Source: Rothia nasimurium
Lineage (GTDB): Bacteria; Actinomycetota; Actinomycetes; Actinomycetales; Micrococcaceae
DNA: 42,041 nucleotides
Direction: 5' to 3'
Assembly: GCF_004569295.1 (NCBI RefSeq)
Contig: NZ_SPQC01000026.1
Location: forward strand, 1-42,041
Part shown: one piece after another, positions 40,135 to 42,041 of the stretch
Numbering within the stretch: position 1 is the stretch's first letter
Layout: every line of letters begins with the position of its first letter
Position numbers and translations under genes: made by a program
Notes under the pieces: generated by a model
Told to the model about the DNA's origin: nothing
Databases searched by the model: none
Seen by the model: only the letters and a program-made list of their open reading frames with translations

Positions 40135-41070
40135 CTAGCGGGTGGCGAAGTCGGGGATGAGGGTGGCGGCACCGAGCAGGGGGGCGTCGGAGCCCAGGGT
40201 CGCACGGACGATGGTGGTTTCGGCTGCCTGGCCCAGGGCGGAGCCGAGGTAGGCGGCGGCCATGTCGTTCCACCAGCGGGTGCCGAGGTTGACCACGCCG
40301 CCTGAGATGACGATGAGGTGGGGGTCGAGGATGGTGGCCAAGTCACCGAGGGCGATGCCGGCGGCCCGGGCCCCGAGGGCGATGGCATCGCAGGCGATGG
40401 GGTCTCCGGCGTCGGCCAGGTGTTCGAGGTCGAAGAGGTTGGCTGCGGGGCTTTCGCCGCCGAGGCGGTGGTAGCTGGCGACGATGCCGGTGCCTGAGGC
40501 GACGGCTTCTACGTGGCCTGCTCTGCCGCAGGTGCAGTTGACGCCCATGGCCCAGGGGGATGAGAAGTGGCCGACGTGCCCGGCGAGGGAGTGGGCTCCT
40601 CGCATTTGGGTGCCGCCGCTGATGTAGGAGCCGCCGACTCCGGTGCCGAAGGCGACCATGAGGCTTGTTTCGGCGGTGGCGGTGGCACCCCGCCAGGCTT
40701 CGCCCAGGGCGTGGGCGTGTACGTCGTTGACGGCGTAGGCGGGTAGGCCGGTGCGGTCGGTGACGATGGCTGCTAGCGGGGTGCCGCTCCAGTTGTGGAT
40801 GAGGTTGGCTGCGGTGATGACCTGCCCTTCTTCACCGATGACTCCGGCGGACCCGATGCCGATACCGACAGGCTGGTAGCCGCGGCTGCGGGCCAGGTCG
40901 GCGAGGTCGGCTAGGGCGGACGCGGTGTGCTCGGCGAGTTTAGTCCCTCCGGCTTGGGCCTGGGTGGGGATTTTGTCGCGGTGCAGGACGCCGCCGGTGG
41001 GGGAGACGATGCCGAGGGCGGTTTTGGTGCCGCCGAGGTCTGCGGTGAGTGCTACGGGCTGGTTGGTCAT
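40135..41070 (-). CDS. nanK: N-acetylmannosamine kinase (ROK family)
   Basis: 311 residues. ROK motifs: ATP loop ADLGGTKTALG (residues 10-20), catalytic Asp116 in VNDVHAHALGE, FGTGVGGSYI near 141, and the metal motif CTCGRAGH at 179-186, where the third Cys of the usual CxCGxxGC is His. Phosphorylates ManNAc to ManNAc-6-P. AAAGGGA lies before the ATG. In-operon between nanA and nanE, which supports NanK over glucokinase. The nanE start lies 10 bases after its stop. Confidence 0.9.
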   Translation of the reverse strand: MTNQPVALTADLGGTKTALGIVSPTGGVLHRDKIPTQAQAGGTKLAEHTASALADLADLARSRGYQPVGIGIGSAGVIGEEGQVITAANLIHNWSGTPLAAIVTDRTGLPAYAVNDVHAHALGEAWRGATATAETSLMVAFGTGVGGSYISGGTQMRGAHSLAGHVGHFSSPWAMGVNCTCGRAGHVEAVASGTGIVASYHRLGGESPAANLFDLEHLADAGDPIACDAIALGARAAGIALGDLATILDPHLIVISGGVVNLGTRWWNDMAAAYLGSALGQAAETTIVRATLGSDAPLLGAATLIPDFATR

Positions 41071-41099
41071 GAAAGCGTCCCTTTCTCAGGTGGAGGGGG

Positions 41100-42020
41100 C
41101 TAGATGAGCCCTATTGATTCGACGATAGCGCGGATGCGCTGGGTTTCGGTGTCGCCGAGGGTTTCCATGGGCTGGGACATGGTGTTGGAGTCGAGTACCC
41201 CCATGACCTGCAGGGCGGTTTTGAAGGCGCCGAGGCCTGCTGCGCCGCCGGAGACGCTGGGGGTTTCGACGAAGACGATGTCGAAGAGGCGGGCCAGGCG
41301 GTCCTGTTCGGTGCGGGCGGTTTCCCAGTCGCCTGCGCGGGCGGCTTCGTAGAGGCGCTTGTAGCCTGCGGGGTCGACGTTGCCGAGACCGGGCACGAGG
41401 CCTGCGGCACCTGAGAGCATGGCCCCGTCGCAGACGACTTCGTGGCCGGTGAAGGCGGCGAAACCGTCGAGGTCGCGGGTGGCTAGGACCAGCTGGCGGA
41501 AGGAAACGTCGTCGCCTGAGGAGTCCTTAACACCGGCGATGACGCCTTCGCGGGCTAGCTTGGTGAGCAGGGGCAGCGGGAGCTTCTGCTTGGTGCGGAC
41601 GGGCACGTCGTAGGCAAAGACGGGGACGTCGACAGCGTCGGCGATAGCGCGGAAGTGGCGTTCTTCTTCGAAGGCGTTGTCGATGGCATAGAACTGGCTG
41701 GTGACCACGATGGCGTCGCCGCCGATAGCTAGCAGACGCTGGGCTTCATCGATGACGCGGGCGGTGGTCATGTCGTTGATGCCGACGATGAGGGGGACCC
41801 GGCCGGCGATGGCGTCCACGCAGGTTGTGAGCACGGTTTCGCGTTCTTCGTTGGTCAGGTAGAGGACCTCGGATGAGGAACCCAGGGCGAAGATGCCGTC
41901 TACTCCGCCGTCGATGAGGTGGTTGATGAGGCGGCGTAGGGAGGAAATGTCGAGGGCACCGTCAGCGGTGCGGGGGGTGAGCAGGGGCGGGATGACGCCG
42001 GAGAAAGCGGGCGCGGTCAT
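41100..42020 (-). CDS. nanA: N-acetylneuraminate lyase
   Basis: 306 residues of the DapA/NanA TIM barrel. Schiff-base Lys165 in AGVKDSSGD and Tyr137 in FAYDVP are present; the substrate loop is GSSSEV instead of GSTGE, so dihydrodipicolinate synthase is unlikely but other family aldolases are not excluded. Splits sialic acid to ManNAc and pyruvate. AAGGAG 8 bases upstream of the ATG. First gene of nanA-nanK-nanE, 29 bases before nanK; whatever precedes it lies off the window. Operon membership fixes the call. Confidence 0.85.
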   Translation of the reverse strand: MTAPAFSGVIPPLLTPRTADGALDISSLRRLINHLIDGGVDGIFALGSSSEVLYLTNEERETVLTTCVDAIAGRVPLIVGINDMTTARVIDEAQRLLAIGGDAIVVTSQFYAIDNAFEEERHFRAIADAVDVPVFAYDVPVRTKQKLPLPLLTKLAREGVIAGVKDSSGDDVSFRQLVLATRDLDGFAAFTGHEVVCDGAMLSGAAGLVPGLGNVDPAGYKRLYEAARAGDWETARTEQDRLARLFDIVFVETPSVSGGAAGLGAFKTALQVMGVLDSNTMSQPMETLGDTETQRIRAIVESIGLI

Positions 42021-42041
42021 GGGGTGTTCTCCTTGGTGGGG

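Noticed and set aside
40125-40388. N-terminal extension of nanE to 40388
   Set aside because: The extra residues are Pro/Ser/Ala low complexity and lie inside nanK; GTG 40124 has a ribosome-binding site and gives the usual length.
1-42041. CRISPR array, integrase, phage cluster or rRNA
   Set aside because: No regularly spaced repeats, no such proteins and no rRNA-like stretch seen on either strand.

Overview
The window looks like a chromosomal segment of a high-GC Gram-positive actinobacterium, most likely Micrococcaceae and Rothia-like. The basis is protein content, GC-rich codon use, several promoters placed as for leaderless mRNAs, and host-associated sugar catabolism; no rRNA or other species marker is present, so the genus is an inference. 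No CRISPR array, prophage or integrase is visible. About forty protein genes, four tRNA genes and one partial insertion sequence can be supported.

Layout. 1-1600: a lower-GC accessory patch with the end of an IS3-like element, a methyltransferase and an Abi/HEPN-type protein. 1603-4850: a thiosulfate/mercaptopyruvate sulfurtransferase, a two-gene operon for exported beta-rich proteins of unknown function (the larger resembles aerolysin-type pore formers in texture), and a one-domain asparaginase-like gene. 4922-13551: housekeeping genes (RecQ-type helicase with a PRTase-like tail, TadA, a TetR regulator with a dyad operator, upp, a winged-helix regulator, a hydrolase and a SixA-type phosphatase) and two of three tRNA-Ser genes. 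13661-19476: the third tRNA-Ser, a quinone oxidoreductase, the CstA-YbdD pyruvate/peptide uptake pair, an unknown conserved protein and a membrane acyltransferase.

19490-23583: a NarL-type two-component system divergent from an FtsX-type permease and its ATPase. The arrangement matches the ChrSA/HrrSA-HrtBA heme-export loci of corynebacteria. Here the kinase gene carries two frame breaks (one at a G9 tract) and the ATPase gene an in-frame amber codon near its end, so the locus looks damaged or switchable. 23670-30144: a CitE-like lyase, tRNA-Thr, an aminotransferase and an E1alpha-E1beta-E2 2-oxoacid dehydrogenase operon.

30145-37358: a 514-bp convergent intergenic region, an unusual three-gene signalling set (response regulator, kinase that probably starts at CTG, degenerate kinase-like membrane partner), a membrane protein, a sugar O-acetyltransferase, and a long-chain acyl-CoA ligase gene broken by a one-base frameshift. 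37375-42020: nagA, nagB, nanE, nanK and nanA, a complete route from sialic acid to fructose-6-phosphate apart from uptake, fitting life on mucosal glycans.

Across the window the 9-mer GGCGTCCGC (either strand) recurs far more often than composition predicts, in all reading frames and in intergenic DNA. No function can be assigned from the sequence alone.
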